A stretch of DNA of 64,000 bases, from contig NZ_JAECMT010000001.1 of NCBI RefSeq assembly GCF_016019935.1, positions 558,022-622,021 of the forward strand, written 5' to 3'. The position numbers were made by a program, and so were the translations under genes. Shown piece by piece: positions 1-8,948 of the stretch. How positions within the stretch are numbered: position 1 is the first letter of the stretch; every line of letters starts with the position of its first letter. Under the pieces are notes generated by a model, which worked only from the letters and a program-made list of their open reading frames with translations, was not told the origin of the DNA and did not search any database. This DNA comes from Paenibacillus sp. GSMTC-2017. Its GTDB lineage: Bacteria; Bacillota; Bacilli; Paenibacillales; Paenibacillaceae.

Positions 1-467
1 TCCACTTTAGTTTGTATGGCATCCGGCTTAATCTCTGTTTTCTCTCCGCTTTTCTCTTGAAGAATAGTAAGAATTTTTTTGAAAACTTCTGGTGTTTTAA
101 GTCCACAACGAGCATAATTTTCTAATATTGATACCATTTCGTTAGAAAGCCAAAAGTAAATTACACCATTCATAACAATAGTTAAACCAAGTGCTTGATC
201 CAATTTATAGCCAAGGAAAACAGTAAGCAGCACTAGCCCTTTTTTCCCTAGTCCAATAAACCCCACTGTACTTTTAACACCTTTTCTTTCAATAATGCTT
301 GCAGCTATTCCAGAGATATAATCGATTCCAAATACAATTATTAACAGCTCCAAGATGCCGGTCCACCCGCCAAACATATATGATAGTAATGAACCAAAAA
401 ATCCCGATGTGGCGTAAAGCATCGTCCAATCTCTATTCGCTAAAAACTTGAATGTGAAATTTTCCAA
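1..467 (-). CDS. phage holin (toxin-secretion/lysis holin family), 3' end beyond window
   Basis: Small membrane protein expected to open the cytoplasmic membrane so that an endolysin can reach the cell wall. Several hydrophobic stretches are visible: an N-terminal segment around the motif SLLSYMFGGW, one around LLIIVFGIDYISG, and one around GLVLLTVFLGY. The GIDYISGI-type motif is typical of the TcdE/phi-LC3-like holin family. I chose the TTG at 467 because GGGGTG stands 7 nt upstream and an in-frame TGA precedes it. At least 155 codons are visible and the C-terminus runs off the left edge. It lies downstream of the tail-fibre gene, the usual place for a lysis cassette; the partner endolysin would be further left. 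Confidence 0.85.
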   Translation of the reverse strand, partial: MENFTFKFLANRDWTMLYATSGFFGSLLSYMFGGWTGILELLIIVFGIDYISGIAASIIERKGVKSTVGFIGLGKKGLVLLTVFLGYKLDQALGLTIVMNGVIYFWLSNEMVSILENYARCGLKTPEVFKKILTILQEKSGEKTEIKPDAIQTKV

Positions 468-503
468 ATCGTATCACCCCTATTAATTTTTTATAAAAAG
501 AAA

Positions 504-534
504 GAGACGCTACCCATTAATGGATAACGTCTGT
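504..534 (-). terminator. intrinsic terminator between fibre and holin genes
   Basis: On the minus strand an AGACG...CGTCT stem with inner TCCA/TGGG pairing and a TTAA loop is followed by a pyrimidine-rich CTTTCTTTTT run. It would end or attenuate transcription of the tail operon just before the holin. Confidence 0.55.
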
Positions 535-629
535 TTAATTGCTGACATTTGGCTGCACTAATACTATATAACCCTGTTCTGTGATTACTTAATATTGCGC
601 ATAGGTTATGTTATGTCCACCGACAAATA

Positions 630-3452
630 CTAAGCATTAATCGTGCGTACTGGCTCTATTTCGATATATCTTCCAGCAGAACTCCCAATAACCCCTATGC
701 GGTTACCAACTACTGAATTACTAATATTTAAGTAACCCGATCCACCAGGAATCCATCCTGTTTCTGCTCCTGTGGCTGGATCATATACAGCTACCCCCGA
801 TAAGCAACCTACGTATATTGCCTCTCCTGTCGCATAAGCTCCTTCAGGATTTCCTCGTATAATGCGAGTCTCCCATAATTTCGTTCCAGTTGAATTGAAC
901 TTGATTAGCGTATCATTCCCTGAGATAGCTGTATGAGCCACGTATACATTATCAAGTTCATCTACCGACATTGCGCCACCGTAAGGTTCGCCACCATACT
1001 GTGCGAGGTTCGGGTTTACTTCCCAAACATAACCTCCTTCATTAGTCATTTTACGTAACTTTGTGTTCGTCAACATATATGAATACATGCCACGTGATGC
1101 GACCGATCTCACGCTCTCCGATGTATTTATCAGGTTATTAAAGTACATAGTTCGAAGGTCTAGAATTCTTAAATAGTTTGACGTTCCCAACATATCACTA
1201 AAAACAGCATAATGATTATCAATGCCTTTTATCATTTCATAGGACGAATAACCACCGTAAAGTGTCTGAAAGTTTTGCAAATTGCCGTCATTACTATATT
1301 TGCGTATTACTTTGTTGCCTGTTACAAGATCATGCAAACAAATGTAATGATGTCCTCCATAATAAATATTGTTGTGACCACTAAAAATAATGTCACTAGT
1401 AGGCTTGTCTAAAACAAGAGTAGTTTGATTGGTTAGTGGATTGTATTTGTGTATGAGAAAGCGATTAGTAGCTGTTGTCAAATAATAAAGCAGCCCTGTT
1501 AATGGATCAATGTATACTGAGCTCGTATTGTTAGCGAAAATAGTCTTAAGTGTTGAAGTAGTCGATCCGTTAGGTGACATAGAGGCAGGTTGAATAGTAT
1601 CTCCAATCTTATACTTTCCTTCTACCAGTGATCCCGTTAGACCAAATACATTGACTCCGCTGCGTATATTGGATGATACAAAATCGTTATCAGTAATCGT
1701 TACGAAGTCATTTACACCATCCCGATAACCCTCGGAAGCCCCTAATCGCAATGTTGTCCCACTAACCGCACTAGATATTGCAGCTGTATCACCAGCTCTA
1801 TCAGGCATCGTACCTGTACGCTTAAGACCACCTTGATAAAAAGTGCGATTTGATAATACGTGGCTTGTTGATGCATCAGCGTCTTTAGAAATGTTTCCAA
1901 TCTTTGTCGCTAACTGTGCAAATGTATCTACCGCCACTGCCGTTTGTCCCATGCCAGTAATCGCAGCAGCTACAGACGATTTACCGTTACTGGCAGATTG
2001 AAAAAGCTCATTGATCGCACTAACTACGTTGGTTTTTGAGGTTGTAGCTAGCTGTGCTTTATCACCAACATCAATCGAGCTTGCAAAGTCACTTGCGTTT
2101 TTCCCATCCAATAAATCAGCATCTAAACCACTACCAGCTCCATCATTTTCAGAACTCCAAATTCTAATCCAATTACCCCAAGTTCCGTTGTTTTTGATAC
2201 GGTATCGTGGACCTACATCCATTAAACCAGTAGCATTTATCGGATGGAACCTCTGGATTGCATAGGTACTACCAGCATTCCAAGTATGATGTTCTAAATA
2301 TCCTTGATTAATGCCATTTTGACCGGCAAAAGGGCTTCCTACCCAAGTGTCAGTGACAATAAAGAATCCATTTGTAGTCCAAGTGTTTGCATTTGTAATA
2401 GTAGCACCTATAGATCCGATGCCTGACCCACTAGGAGCAAAATCTGTTGCTGCTTTACCATCAAGAAACTTAGCATTTAAGTTTGGTACCACAGTAGAAC
2501 TATCAACTGTAAATGGGGCAATTCCTTGAGGTGTCAAAAAGTTTGCCTGTCCACCAATAGATACATCCCCAGTAAATTCTACTTTCGCTTTAGGTAATAC
2601 CCTATCATCACCAGTATAAATTTCAGAAAGTGTCATACTATCCAGAACACTAGTTATAGTTGTCCCTTCCGGAGATAACCCTTCTACATGAACAGTAAGA
2701 ACTTCTCGATAGGCACTACTATGTTGATATGCTATAAATATCTGCAACTTACCTTTTGAATCATCATAAAATAGATCCGAAATTGAAAGAATCTCACCTA
2801 GTTCACCGATCACATCTGTATATCTAATATTCTCCGAACTGATATTAATATTATCACTCATGACTATAACGAAACCTTTACATACCCTGCCAGGTCTATT
2901 ATTACCATTCCGCATACTAGTAACACTAACATCTAAGCAACCACTAAAAGGCCCAGTGAAATTAATATCAAATTTCTGAACACTCGAATTAACAATCGTA
3001 GTAATATTGCCTAGAGTTTTACTGAATTTATTTCCATTCTGTATTTCAGGAGCTACAACCCTCGCAAATGTTGGCTTAGCCGCTTTTCTAACATCCTGAT
3101 CTAACTTCTGATTAATAGGATCAATCATTCCATTTACTTCAGCCCTAGTATATTTGGCATTCCAAGCCGCTTTCTCAACATCTGTCACAAAACGATTATT
3201 AGCATCTTGCATAATAATTGCAGGGGGATGATTAGCTGGATGCACATAATTATTGGCACTCGCAGCTATACCAGCAAGCTTCGTTTTCTCAGCGGTCGAA
3301 TAATCTTCTGTGGACAACTGTTTACCTGCTACTTTATCTACTTTCCCACCAATCGCGGCATCGATAATATCTGAGTTATCGTTAAGATCTTTAATGTCCG
3401 TTACATCTGTATATTCTGGTTTTTTCAATCCTAAAATACTAGTCTTTAACAT
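630..3452 (-). CDS. large tail fibre / receptor-binding protein with pyocin-knob-like region and C-terminal propeller-like repeats
   Basis: Protein of 940 aa, the last and largest structural gene of the tail module, expected to bind the target-cell surface. The N-terminus (MLKTSILGLKKPEYTDVTDI) looks like a baseplate-attachment segment. Residues about 75-105 carry the fibre motif TDVEKAAWNAKY. Two LDGK-A-DFA motifs (near residues 335 and 455) are typical of tail fibres. Between them the segment with YAIQRFHP and WGNWIRIW resembles the pyocin-knob domain of R-type pyocin fibres. From about residue 620 to the end the sequence has repeated short blades such as YIDPLTGLLYY, VDELDNVYVAH and YDPATGAETGW, resembling a PQQ/WD-type beta-propeller. 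Propeller and knob are inferences from motifs. Confidence 0.82.
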   Translation of the reverse strand: MLKTSILGLKKPEYTDVTDIKDLNDNSDIIDAAIGGKVDKVAGKQLSTEDYSTAEKTKLAGIAASANNYVHPANHPPAIIMQDANNRFVTDVEKAAWNAKYTRAEVNGMIDPINQKLDQDVRKAAKPTFARVVAPEIQNGNKFSKTLGNITTIVNSSVQKFDINFTGPFSGCLDVSVTSMRNGNNRPGRVCKGFVIVMSDNINISSENIRYTDVIGELGEILSISDLFYDDSKGKLQIFIAYQHSSAYREVLTVHVEGLSPEGTTITSVLDSMTLSEIYTGDDRVLPKAKVEFTGDVSIGGQANFLTPQGIAPFTVDSSTVVPNLNAKFLDGKAATDFAPSGSGIGSIGATITNANTWTTNGFFIVTDTWVGSPFAGQNGINQGYLEHHTWNAGSTYAIQRFHPINATGLMDVGPRYRIKNNGTWGNWIRIWSSENDGAGSGLDADLLDGKNASDFASSIDVGDKAQLATTSKTNVVSAINELFQSASNGKSSVAAAITGMGQTAVAVDTFAQLATKIGNISKDADASTSHVLSNRTFYQGGLKRTGTMPDRAGDTAAISSAVSGTTLRLGASEGYRDGVNDFVTITDNDFVSSNIRSGVNVFGLTGSLVEGKYKIGDTIQPASMSPNGSTTSTLKTIFANNTSSVYIDPLTGLLYYLTTATNRFLIHKYNPLTNQTTLVLDKPTSDIIFSGHNNIYYGGHHYICLHDLVTGNKVIRKYSNDGNLQNFQTLYGGYSSYEMIKGIDNHYAVFSDMLGTSNYLRILDLRTMYFNNLINTSESVRSVASRGMYSYMLTNTKLRKMTNEGGYVWEVNPNLAQYGGEPYGGAMSVDELDNVYVAHTAISGNDTLIKFNSTGTKLWETRIIRGNPEGAYATGEAIYVGCLSGVAVYDPATGAETGWIPGGSGYLNISNSVVGNRIGVIGSSAGRYIEIEPVRTINA

Positions 3453-3456
3453 CGTA

Positions 3457-4068
3457 TCACTCCTCGTAAACTCGTAATTCGCCCCATGTTTTCATTTTCG
3501 TTGCAGCCCATTTCAAATACTTTATATCATCCCAAATGGAATAGGTATAACGGAAACTGTATGTCAAATGCGCAGGTTTAATATCTTCAAGCATGCGGAT
3601 AAAAGCTGCCATATTAGGCGGTATACCTTTAACCCCAATAAAAACAATTTCAACTCTGCTCTCAGCAGCATACTCTACAACATCGACCTCGCCGCCGCTG
3701 AAAGCTGCTGCAGTGCGTACAACCATTTCGTTTGTTGTCGTACCAGCACCAATCAATTTTGCCTTAACAATCTCTCTTCTACGATTTGAAGAAAGGGAAC
3801 TTTCTGACATCAGTCCAAAGTCCTTTTCCCAATCAACAAGCCCCCAAGTAGCATGATCAATCGACTTTTGCATACGAGTCTCGATAATAAACGCGCCTAA
3901 GATGCCTAATTGATCCGCGATCAATTCAAGTAATTTACGAACATTAAATCCTAGTCGCATCCAATCAGGCAAATACTTATGAAGATCAGGTTTAGTATTC
4001 TCTATGTCGTTATCTTCCGTATTGTTATCACTATAAGCATGTGTACCATATGGATTATGCCCGTACAT
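3457..4068 (-). CDS. phage tail protein, YmfQ/XkdU-like (DUF2313)
   Basis: Protein of 203 aa matching the YmfQ/XkdU family found after baseplate J in Mu- and PBSX-like contractile tails. The family core is seen as LPDWMR, then LLELIADQLG, a W-x-L-x-x-W-E-x-x-x-G-L segment and the motif RRREIVKAKL-GAGTT, followed by a C-terminal IKPAHLTYSF block. It probably sits at the baseplate edge and helps attach fibres. Here it lies after two fibre-like genes rather than directly after the J gene, and its stop is 4 nt before the start of the 940-aa fibre gene. Confidence 0.78.
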   Translation of the reverse strand: MYGHNPYGTHAYSDNNTEDNDIENTKPDLHKYLPDWMRLGFNVRKLLELIADQLGILGAFIIETRMQKSIDHATWGLVDWEKDFGLMSESSLSSNRRREIVKAKLIGAGTTTNEMVVRTAAAFSGGEVDVVEYAAESRVEIVFIGVKGIPPNMAAFIRMLEDIKPAHLTYSFRYTYSIWDDIKYLKWAATKMKTWGELRVYEE

Positions 4069-4069
4069 G

Positions 4070-4564
4070 TTACACCCCCTTTAATTGGCCCCAAGTCACG
4101 CCAGGTGATAGCTTTGCAGCAGCAAAATCCATAGTAGCTTTAACAGCTGCTGAAGTAGCGGCTACTGTTGCACTCGTACTGTTAGTTGCACTACTAAGTT
4201 GTGCTATACCAGCAGTTGATAAGCTTGCAACAGGTAATCGGGCAGCAAGTATTGTTCCTGATGTTATATCTGCCCCGCTATGTTGATGTGAGGCAGGTAC
4301 AAAAGTTGTAGGTTTACCACTTATCCCTGCCCACGACACACTGTCTGCTATCTCCGCTGAATCGATTTTCCCATTATTGTTTGTATCGTAAATGGATTTC
4401 AACATATCTCCTGATGACTGAGCGGCTACAAGCAATACATTACTTGTACTAGTTCCGATATAAAACTTATGCGTGTCGGTACAAAAACCGAGCTCCCCAG
4501 GCTCAAGCTTGCCAATATTAGCTTCGAGGCCCCGCCTAATTTGAATTAATGTTTTTCGTGGCAC
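4070..4564 (-). CDS. short tail fibre protein with Mtd-type N-terminal adaptor
   Basis: Protein of 164 aa. The N-terminus (IQIRRG, LEPGELGFCTDTHKFYIG) closely resembles that of the next gene upstream and the N-terminal adaptor of phage fibre proteins such as major tropism determinant. Residues about 55-75 contain an EF-hand/dockerin-like loop, DTNNNGKIDSAEIAD, with acidic and asparagine residues suited to calcium binding. A low-complexity Ala/Ser/Thr tail follows. The C-terminus WGQLKGV resembles the WGELRVYEE ending of the 203-aa protein encoded immediately downstream. Role in host binding is inferred. Confidence 0.65.
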   Translation of the reverse strand: MPRKTLIQIRRGLEANIGKLEPGELGFCTDTHKFYIGTSTSNVLLVAAQSSGDMLKSIYDTNNNGKIDSAEIADSVSWAGISGKPTTFVPASHQHSGADITSGTILAARLPVASLSTAGIAQLSSATNSTSATVAATSAAVKATMDFAAAKLSPGVTWGQLKGV

Positions 4565-4576
4565 TCGACCACCTCC

Positions 4577-5602
4577 TTAGAACGTGCCACCATCGATAAC
4601 ACCCAAAGTCAATTTATTTCCATTAACTGAATCAAATACGATACTATCAGCATCGATATTTACTTCAATACCTGTCCCATTAACAACAATTCCTCTACTT
4701 GGTTTTACTGACACAACGTCAGCCTCTACAGATATCCCATTTCCTGCTCCGACAGCAAGTGTCACCGTATCGGACTGTCCTCCACCAGTTAATCCATTAC
4801 CTGCCGTAATTGTCTGGAGTGCACCGCCAGTTCTTACCCATGCACTGCCATTCCAACTGTACACTTTTTGCTCATCATCTACATAAACAGTCCAACCAAC
4901 TTGAGGTGTGTAATAAATCCACGATCCAGCCGTATAATCTGCAATTTGATTCGTCTTTCCTGCCCAAGCTCCCGTAGCCCCTGTAGGAATGATATATCGA
5001 TCATTTTCTACTGGGCTTACTGGTGGAGCAACAAGATGCTGATCCTTGACGGAGGCTTGCGGTTCAATATTATGTTTTGCAAGCTCAATTTCATTACGAA
5101 TCTTCTGAGCCGACCACAAGTCAGTCGTTGCTGTGCTTGCATCATTAATGACCCGATGTTTAGTTGCATCATCAATATGAACTTTTATTTCAGAAGCCGT
5201 TTTCGTGTTCACACCGTCCGACACTTTATTAACACTGCCATTCGATATATCTGCTTTTTTTACACGAGCATAGCTGGCACCGTCCACAATATCATCCAAT
5301 GTTCCACTTAAATCAGTAAGCGCTAATGCATTAATTCTCACCCATTGTGTACCATCATCCAAATACAGATAACCATTGTTAGCGCCGCCACCAGTTACAA
5401 AATAGTTTCGACCAGGAACAGCAGCACTTGGGCGAGACGTATACGGACCTGTTAACACCCTTCCTACAAATACGTTAGATGTGCCATCGCCTATATAAAC
5501 TTCTTTTGTATCCGTGCAAAAACCCATCTCTCCGGAAAGTAATGCACCTCTTAAGACTAATTCGGCTTTTGTTCCGCGTTTAATTTTTATCGTCTGTGAC
5601 AT
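4577..5602 (-). CDS. tail fibre protein with Mtd-type N-terminal adaptor
   Basis: Protein of 341 aa. It starts with IKIKRGTKAEL and GEMGFCTDTKEVYIGDGTSN, the same adaptor found in the shorter neighbour. A central part has DKHLV-like and PVENDRYIIP-TGATGAW segments typical of a DUF2793-like fibre domain, including YTPQVGWTVYVDDEQKVY and WNGSAWVRTGG. A C-terminal stretch rich in Val/Gly (GNGLTGGGQSDTVTL) follows, and the protein ends in VIDGGTF, a tail shared with the preceding 137-aa gene. Probable side or short fibre mounted on the baseplate. Confidence 0.7.
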   Translation of the reverse strand: MSQTIKIKRGTKAELVLRGALLSGEMGFCTDTKEVYIGDGTSNVFVGRVLTGPYTSRPSAAVPGRNYFVTGGGANNGYLYLDDGTQWVRINALALTDLSGTLDDIVDGASYARVKKADISNGSVNKVSDGVNTKTASEIKVHIDDATKHRVINDASTATTDLWSAQKIRNEIELAKHNIEPQASVKDQHLVAPPVSPVENDRYIIPTGATGAWAGKTNQIADYTAGSWIYYTPQVGWTVYVDDEQKVYSWNGSAWVRTGGALQTITAGNGLTGGGQSDTVTLAVGAGNGISVEADVVSVKPSRGIVVNGTGIEVNIDADSIVFDSVNGNKLTLGVIDGGTF

Positions 5603-5608
5603 GTCTGC

Positions 5609-6022
5609 TTACTCCCCTTCATTAAACGAGCCTCCATCAATGACGCCTTCAAATTTATACCGTTCAATTTCTACCTGAGTGGTAATCAGAGAGGTTTGAA
5701 GTATATTTATATCTTCTGCCTCTACCGTATCACCAGGTGTCTCATATGAAATATAGAGAATTGGTGCACTATCAAAAATTCGTATCTGTCTCTTCCACGG
5801 CATCTCAGCAGATGATGAGAGACTCCATGTGGTCACTTCTCGCCCCGTTAACTTAGGACCTGTGTATACATTAATGGAATTAGTTACAATATTGTCATGT
5901 GCAAGCCATTTTTCATATTTACCAGCATGAGTCTTGATGACTTCTTCAATTGCATAGTTACTTTCATCTGCCCGCTTATTTAGCTTTTCGTTAAATTGAT
6001 CCACAGAATTCGGATACGCCAT
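5609..6022 (-). CDS. baseplate-associated structural protein of unknown function
   Basis: Protein of 137 aa directly after baseplate J, with a one-base gap, so almost certainly part of the tail structure. The N-terminal half is charged and predicted helical (NEKLNKRADESNYAIEEVI); the C-terminal half looks beta-rich. It ends with FEGVIDGGSFNEGE, whose VIDGG-(S/T)-F core recurs at the end of the next gene. This suggests a shared docking peptide. I do not recognise a named family; a fibre connector is a guess from position. Confidence 0.6.
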   Translation of the reverse strand: MAYPNSVDQFNEKLNKRADESNYAIEEVIKTHAGKYEKWLAHDNIVTNSINVYTGPKLTGREVTTWSLSSSAEMPWKRQIRIFDSAPILYISYETPGDTVEAEDINILQTSLITTQVEIERYKFEGVIDGGSFNEGE

Positions 6023-6023
6023 G

Positions 6024-7136
6024 TTACACCTCCACTGTCAAGAGACCCATTAAAGCTAACTCATCGGATTGTAAGAGTACATTAGTATCACTACCATTTA
6101 ACAGCATATGGTTGTAATCAAGCACACCGGGTACTCCAAGTAGAAGTGTTCCAATCTTTGCTATGCTTATATAAGAAGAAACAAGTGCATTTTCTTTCAG
6201 ATGAACCAATAAATCATTTTTAAAAGTGTCTGTAACAGCTTGTAAATACGTACCCGGAGCTAATGTGACATGAACACTTACGTTTAGCGCTTTAGAACGA
6301 GCAGCAACAACTGTAACTTCTGCGCCAATTGGTCGCATTTTTTCAATATATAATGACGCTTCATTAACAAGTTCAATACTTGCCGGAAGCATCTCTGTGT
6401 CCGCCAAAACAACTTTTACTGTTCCTGGTCCACTCCAGAGAGGAAAAACTTTTGCTTTTCCGACACCTCTAACGTTTAGAGCCCAATTCAGATAATCCGC
6501 TGCATTTCCACTTGAACCAGGATTCTGAGTTTTCGTTAAGATACGGCTGCGGAATACTGGATCACTTTCCGTATCTAGTCCTCCACTTGCTTCTGCAACA
6601 TTCAAAACACTGAATACATTCGCATCTGGATTAACGATCTTTGTAATTGTCCCTGCTCCAACATTGCCCCGACTACCTGTTTCCACTGCCCGCACTTGTA
6701 ATTTTGCCAAGCCGTTGCTATCCAGTATTTGAATGGAAACAGTCTCAAAGATGATATTAGTTGCAGTTTGCACACGAAATCCTAAGGGTACAGAAAATAA
6801 AGGAGTCCCCGTTAATGTGACTTCACCTATTGCTCGATGAGCGAGTGTACGAGCGAGATTATAATTTGCACCTAGCCTATCCAAATTACGACCAGTTGCA
6901 CTATGAATATGACCGCTATAATAGACATCTTCTAAACTCTGCCACAAACGCCCAAGAAACCATGCAACAAGACGAAGCAGAATGCCAAGCGCGGATCGTT
7001 CAGTCGTATTAATCTGTTGACCGTACACTTCCTTTGCTTTAACTTCCATTTCAGAAAATATATCTGCAAATCGTTTTCGTTTAAAACCATTCTGATTAAG
7101 CAAGATTACCCACCTCCCCTCGATAGCTCTCGCCAT
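6024..7136 (-). CDS. baseplate J/gp47-like protein
   Basis: Protein of 370 aa forming baseplate wedges of contractile tails. It has the family hallmarks: an N-terminal ERSALGILLRLVAWFLGRLWQ helix region, TGRNLDRLGANYNLAR, a beta-rich middle (GEVTLTGTP, ETGSRGNVGAGTI), the SESDPVFRSRI-like motif (TESDPVFRSRILTK) with PGSSGNAADYLNWAL, and VRGVGKAKVFPLW. It overlaps the gp25-like gene upstream by 41 nt on this start; a shorter start within its first codons is possible. Standard position between gp25-like protein and fibres. Confidence 0.9.
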   Translation of the reverse strand: MARAIEGRWVILLNQNGFKRKRFADIFSEMEVKAKEVYGQQINTTERSALGILLRLVAWFLGRLWQSLEDVYYSGHIHSATGRNLDRLGANYNLARTLAHRAIGEVTLTGTPLFSVPLGFRVQTATNIIFETVSIQILDSNGLAKLQVRAVETGSRGNVGAGTITKIVNPDANVFSVLNVAEASGGLDTESDPVFRSRILTKTQNPGSSGNAADYLNWALNVRGVGKAKVFPLWSGPGTVKVVLADTEMLPASIELVNEASLYIEKMRPIGAEVTVVAARSKALNVSVHVTLAPGTYLQAVTDTFKNDLLVHLKENALVSSYISIAKIGTLLLGVPGVLDYNHMLLNGSDTNVLLQSDELALMGLLTVEV

Positions 7137-7452
7137 TTTTACCTATGAGCATAAATGATATTTGCAAAGCTCTTGCTTTCCGATCTGTTTCAAAATGTAT
7201 TGAATCTACCGACTCAATCCGTTCATCACGGAGTAGAGCTTGCTGTAGCTCACTACGCATCATATCTTCATTTGTTTGCTTGCCAACAAAAAGATCATAA
7301 TTAATTCCCATACTCGGATTGAGAAACCATTCTCCAACATTCGTTGCAATTTCGTGGCGACAGCATTGTATAACTTCTTCGTGACCTCTAATCAGCTGGA
7401 AGTCACCATTTTGTATGACTAGATCGCCGCCTTCCATTTTCAAAGACTCCAA
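7096..7452 (-). CDS. baseplate wedge protein, gp25-like (DUF2634/XkdS type)
   Basis: Protein of 118 aa of the gp25/XkdS lysozyme-like wedge family that starts sheath polymerisation at the baseplate. Visible features are GGDLVIQNGDFQLIRG near the N-terminus, the conserved helix with the CCRHEIATNVGEWFLNPSMG block containing the E-W-F-L-P core, then LLRDERIESVDSI. Its start overlaps the spike gene upstream by 13 nt, indicating translational coupling within the baseplate cluster. Confidence 0.85.
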   Translation of the reverse strand: MESLKMEGGDLVIQNGDFQLIRGHEEVIQCCRHEIATNVGEWFLNPSMGINYDLFVGKQTNEDMMRSELQQALLRDERIESVDSIHFETDRKARALQISFMLIGKNGESYRGEVGNLA

Positions 7453-7829
7453 GGAAACACCCCCACAATGACAGCATCATTTACGTCGTGCATACGAGAG
7501 CTGTCCGGTTTTGATACTTTACCCGTCTGTGCGTTTTTTAGTTCACGATCCGAACAAACGACGAGCACTATGTCCCCTGCTTTTACATATGGTATACACG
7601 TCGTTTCATAGCCGTTTATCATATAACGCTGACCAAGAACAGAAACATGTTCAATAATAGCTGGCTCTGCATTAGTCGTTCGAGTAAGTGGTTGCAGGCT
7701 AGCTCTATTTGTTGCCGCTTGATAGGAAATGACTTTGCACGGAAAAGCGACGTGCATACCACCCGCCATTTTGTTCCACCATCGAGTCAGCATCGCAGCT
7801 AGCGCGGCTGATGGATCAGCTTGCTTCAC
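7440..7829 (-). CDS. Gp138-type membrane-puncturing spike protein
   Basis: Protein of 129 aa with the N-terminal OB-fold region of Gp138-like spikes: VAFPCKVISYQAATNRASLQ-type beginning, then YMINGYETTCIPYVKAGDIVLVVCSDRE, ending in NDAVIVGVFPW. Such spikes trimerise, sit below the hub and pierce the target envelope when the sheath contracts. It lies between hub and gp25-like genes, as expected, and overlaps the hub gene by 4 nt. The C-terminal needle is short here, suggesting a minimal spike suited to a Gram-positive target; that is inference. Confidence 0.82.
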   Translation of the reverse strand: MKQADPSAALAAMLTRWWNKMAGGMHVAFPCKVISYQAATNRASLQPLTRTTNAEPAIIEHVSVLGQRYMINGYETTCIPYVKAGDIVLVVCSDRELKNAQTGKVSKPDSSRMHDVNDAVIVGVFPWSL

Positions 7830-8629
7830 ATTACCGCCTCCACTTCTGTTTTGAAATCGCCCGTATTGCTAAAGCGATGTGACCCCTTCCGGACGAAAAG
7901 CTTTCCCTCAAAAGCATTACATCTCAATTCAATGATAGAAGCTGTCGTTAAGCGATATTGCAACTGTGATGTTGCCTGATATCCTTTTGCTTCATTTTCA
8001 TTAAAATAGGAAGGAGATCCGATAAGTCCCGTATCTGCAGATAATCGAAAAACATCATCTTTACCTTTTTTGAGATTACGAATATATAGCTTGCCTTTAT
8101 TAATGTAAGCAGCTGTCTGACAGTCAGTAGCCACGTCAGTTAATATTTGTGTCACTGCACCTTTTGCGGTAAAGCCCTCTACATAGAGGAAATCATTAAC
8201 AAGTTCGAATTGAGCAATTTTCAAGCCAATTGATTCTGCCATATCCCTCAAAATATAACTTGCCAACGTACCAGATGTGTACGTTTTTTCAATTTCTGCA
8301 CGCTTACTAAAATCTTCTGAATCAAGCACATGAATCGTCGTAATTCGATTAACCCCGTCCGTTTCAGTTGTCACTTTGCTAACAAAACCTTGAAGAATAA
8401 CACCAACATCTCGGCCATAACCTGCATTTACCGTCAACGTTTTACCTAGCTTTAGGGATTGAATAGATCGATTAGATAAATTCCATAATTTAAGTTCACT
8501 TTCGTTTGGTAATGGATCATCATCAAAGGGTACCGTTCCCTCCATCGTAAAGTCGGTGCTGGAAAAACGCATATCGTTCGTCATAATTTCAATGACACGC
8601 CCAAAATTACGCATCGTCCGCCCCCTCAT
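7826..8629 (-). CDS. baseplate hub protein (phage protein D / gp27-like)
   Basis: Protein of up to 267 aa related to tail hub proteins that join tube and spike. Features are an N-terminal beta-rich domain with TMEGTVPFDDDPLPNESEL, LWNLSNRSI and LGKTLTVNAGYG, followed by an XkdQ/protein-D-like middle (LQGFVSKVTTETDG, TTIHVLDSEDF) and LTDVATDCQTAAYINKGKLY. The first possible start overlaps the plug gene by 23 nt; the Met at residue 6 (8614) is an equally good start. Neighbours are plug and spike, so hub identity is well supported. Confidence 0.82.
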   Translation of the reverse strand: MRGRTMRNFGRVIEIMTNDMRFSSTDFTMEGTVPFDDDPLPNESELKLWNLSNRSIQSLKLGKTLTVNAGYGRDVGVILQGFVSKVTTETDGVNRITTIHVLDSEDFSKRAEIEKTYTSGTLASYILRDMAESIGLKIAQFELVNDFLYVEGFTAKGAVTQILTDVATDCQTAAYINKGKLYIRNLKKGKDDVFRLSADTGLIGSPSYFNENEAKGYQATSQLQYRLTTASIIELRCNAFEGKLFVRKGSHRFSNTGDFKTEVEAVM

Positions 8630-8948
8630 ACAAAAACAAAAACACGCTATCCGATAGCGTGTTCCAAGTTACTTCTTGTGCATTCCCTGATTCATCGTAC
8701 GGAATGATGGCTGTTTTAGGGAACCGATTGTCCAGTACATCGCCAAACAACTGAACACCGTAAACCATTTTTTCACCGACTACTAATGTCTCACCATTAC
8801 GCTCAAGATCTACTGTAAAAAAATCAAACTCACTATTATAGTGGATTTCGAACGTAAACAACTCATTATCTATCCCCATATCAAACCGATAGGGCACAAG
8901 ATTTTTTTCAATCGCAATATACCTCATATCTATCACCCTTCCTGCCAA
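8607..8948 (-). CDS. baseplate plug-like protein (Pam3 gp18 / DUF6983 type)
   Basis: Protein of 113 aa lying between the Dit-like gene and the hub gene. The beta-rich sequence with YRFDMGIDNELFTFEIHYNS, FFTVDLERNGE, LVVGEKMVYGVQLFGD and FLFLYEG fits the small baseplate-plug family known from cyanophage Pam3-type contractile tails. It is expected to plug the tube above the spike. Family assignment comes from motif memory and gene order. Overlap with the neighbours on both sides shows tight translational coupling. Confidence 0.68.
   Translation of the reverse strand: MAGRVIDMRYIAIEKNLVPYRFDMGIDNELFTFEIHYNSEFDFFTVDLERNGETLVVGEKMVYGVQLFGDVLDNRFPKTAIIPYDESGNAQEVTWNTLSDSVFLFLYEGADDA

Noticed and set aside
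535-588. Seventeen-codon frame ending VQPNVSN between fibre gene and terminator on the minus strand
   Set aside because: It follows a stop codon, has no start codon or ribosome site, and is too short. It could be the decayed end of a small tail gene, but nothing proves it.
4070-5602. Diversity-generating retroelement suggested by the Mtd-like fibre adaptors
   Set aside because: No reverse transcriptase, template repeat or C-type lectin end is visible in the window.
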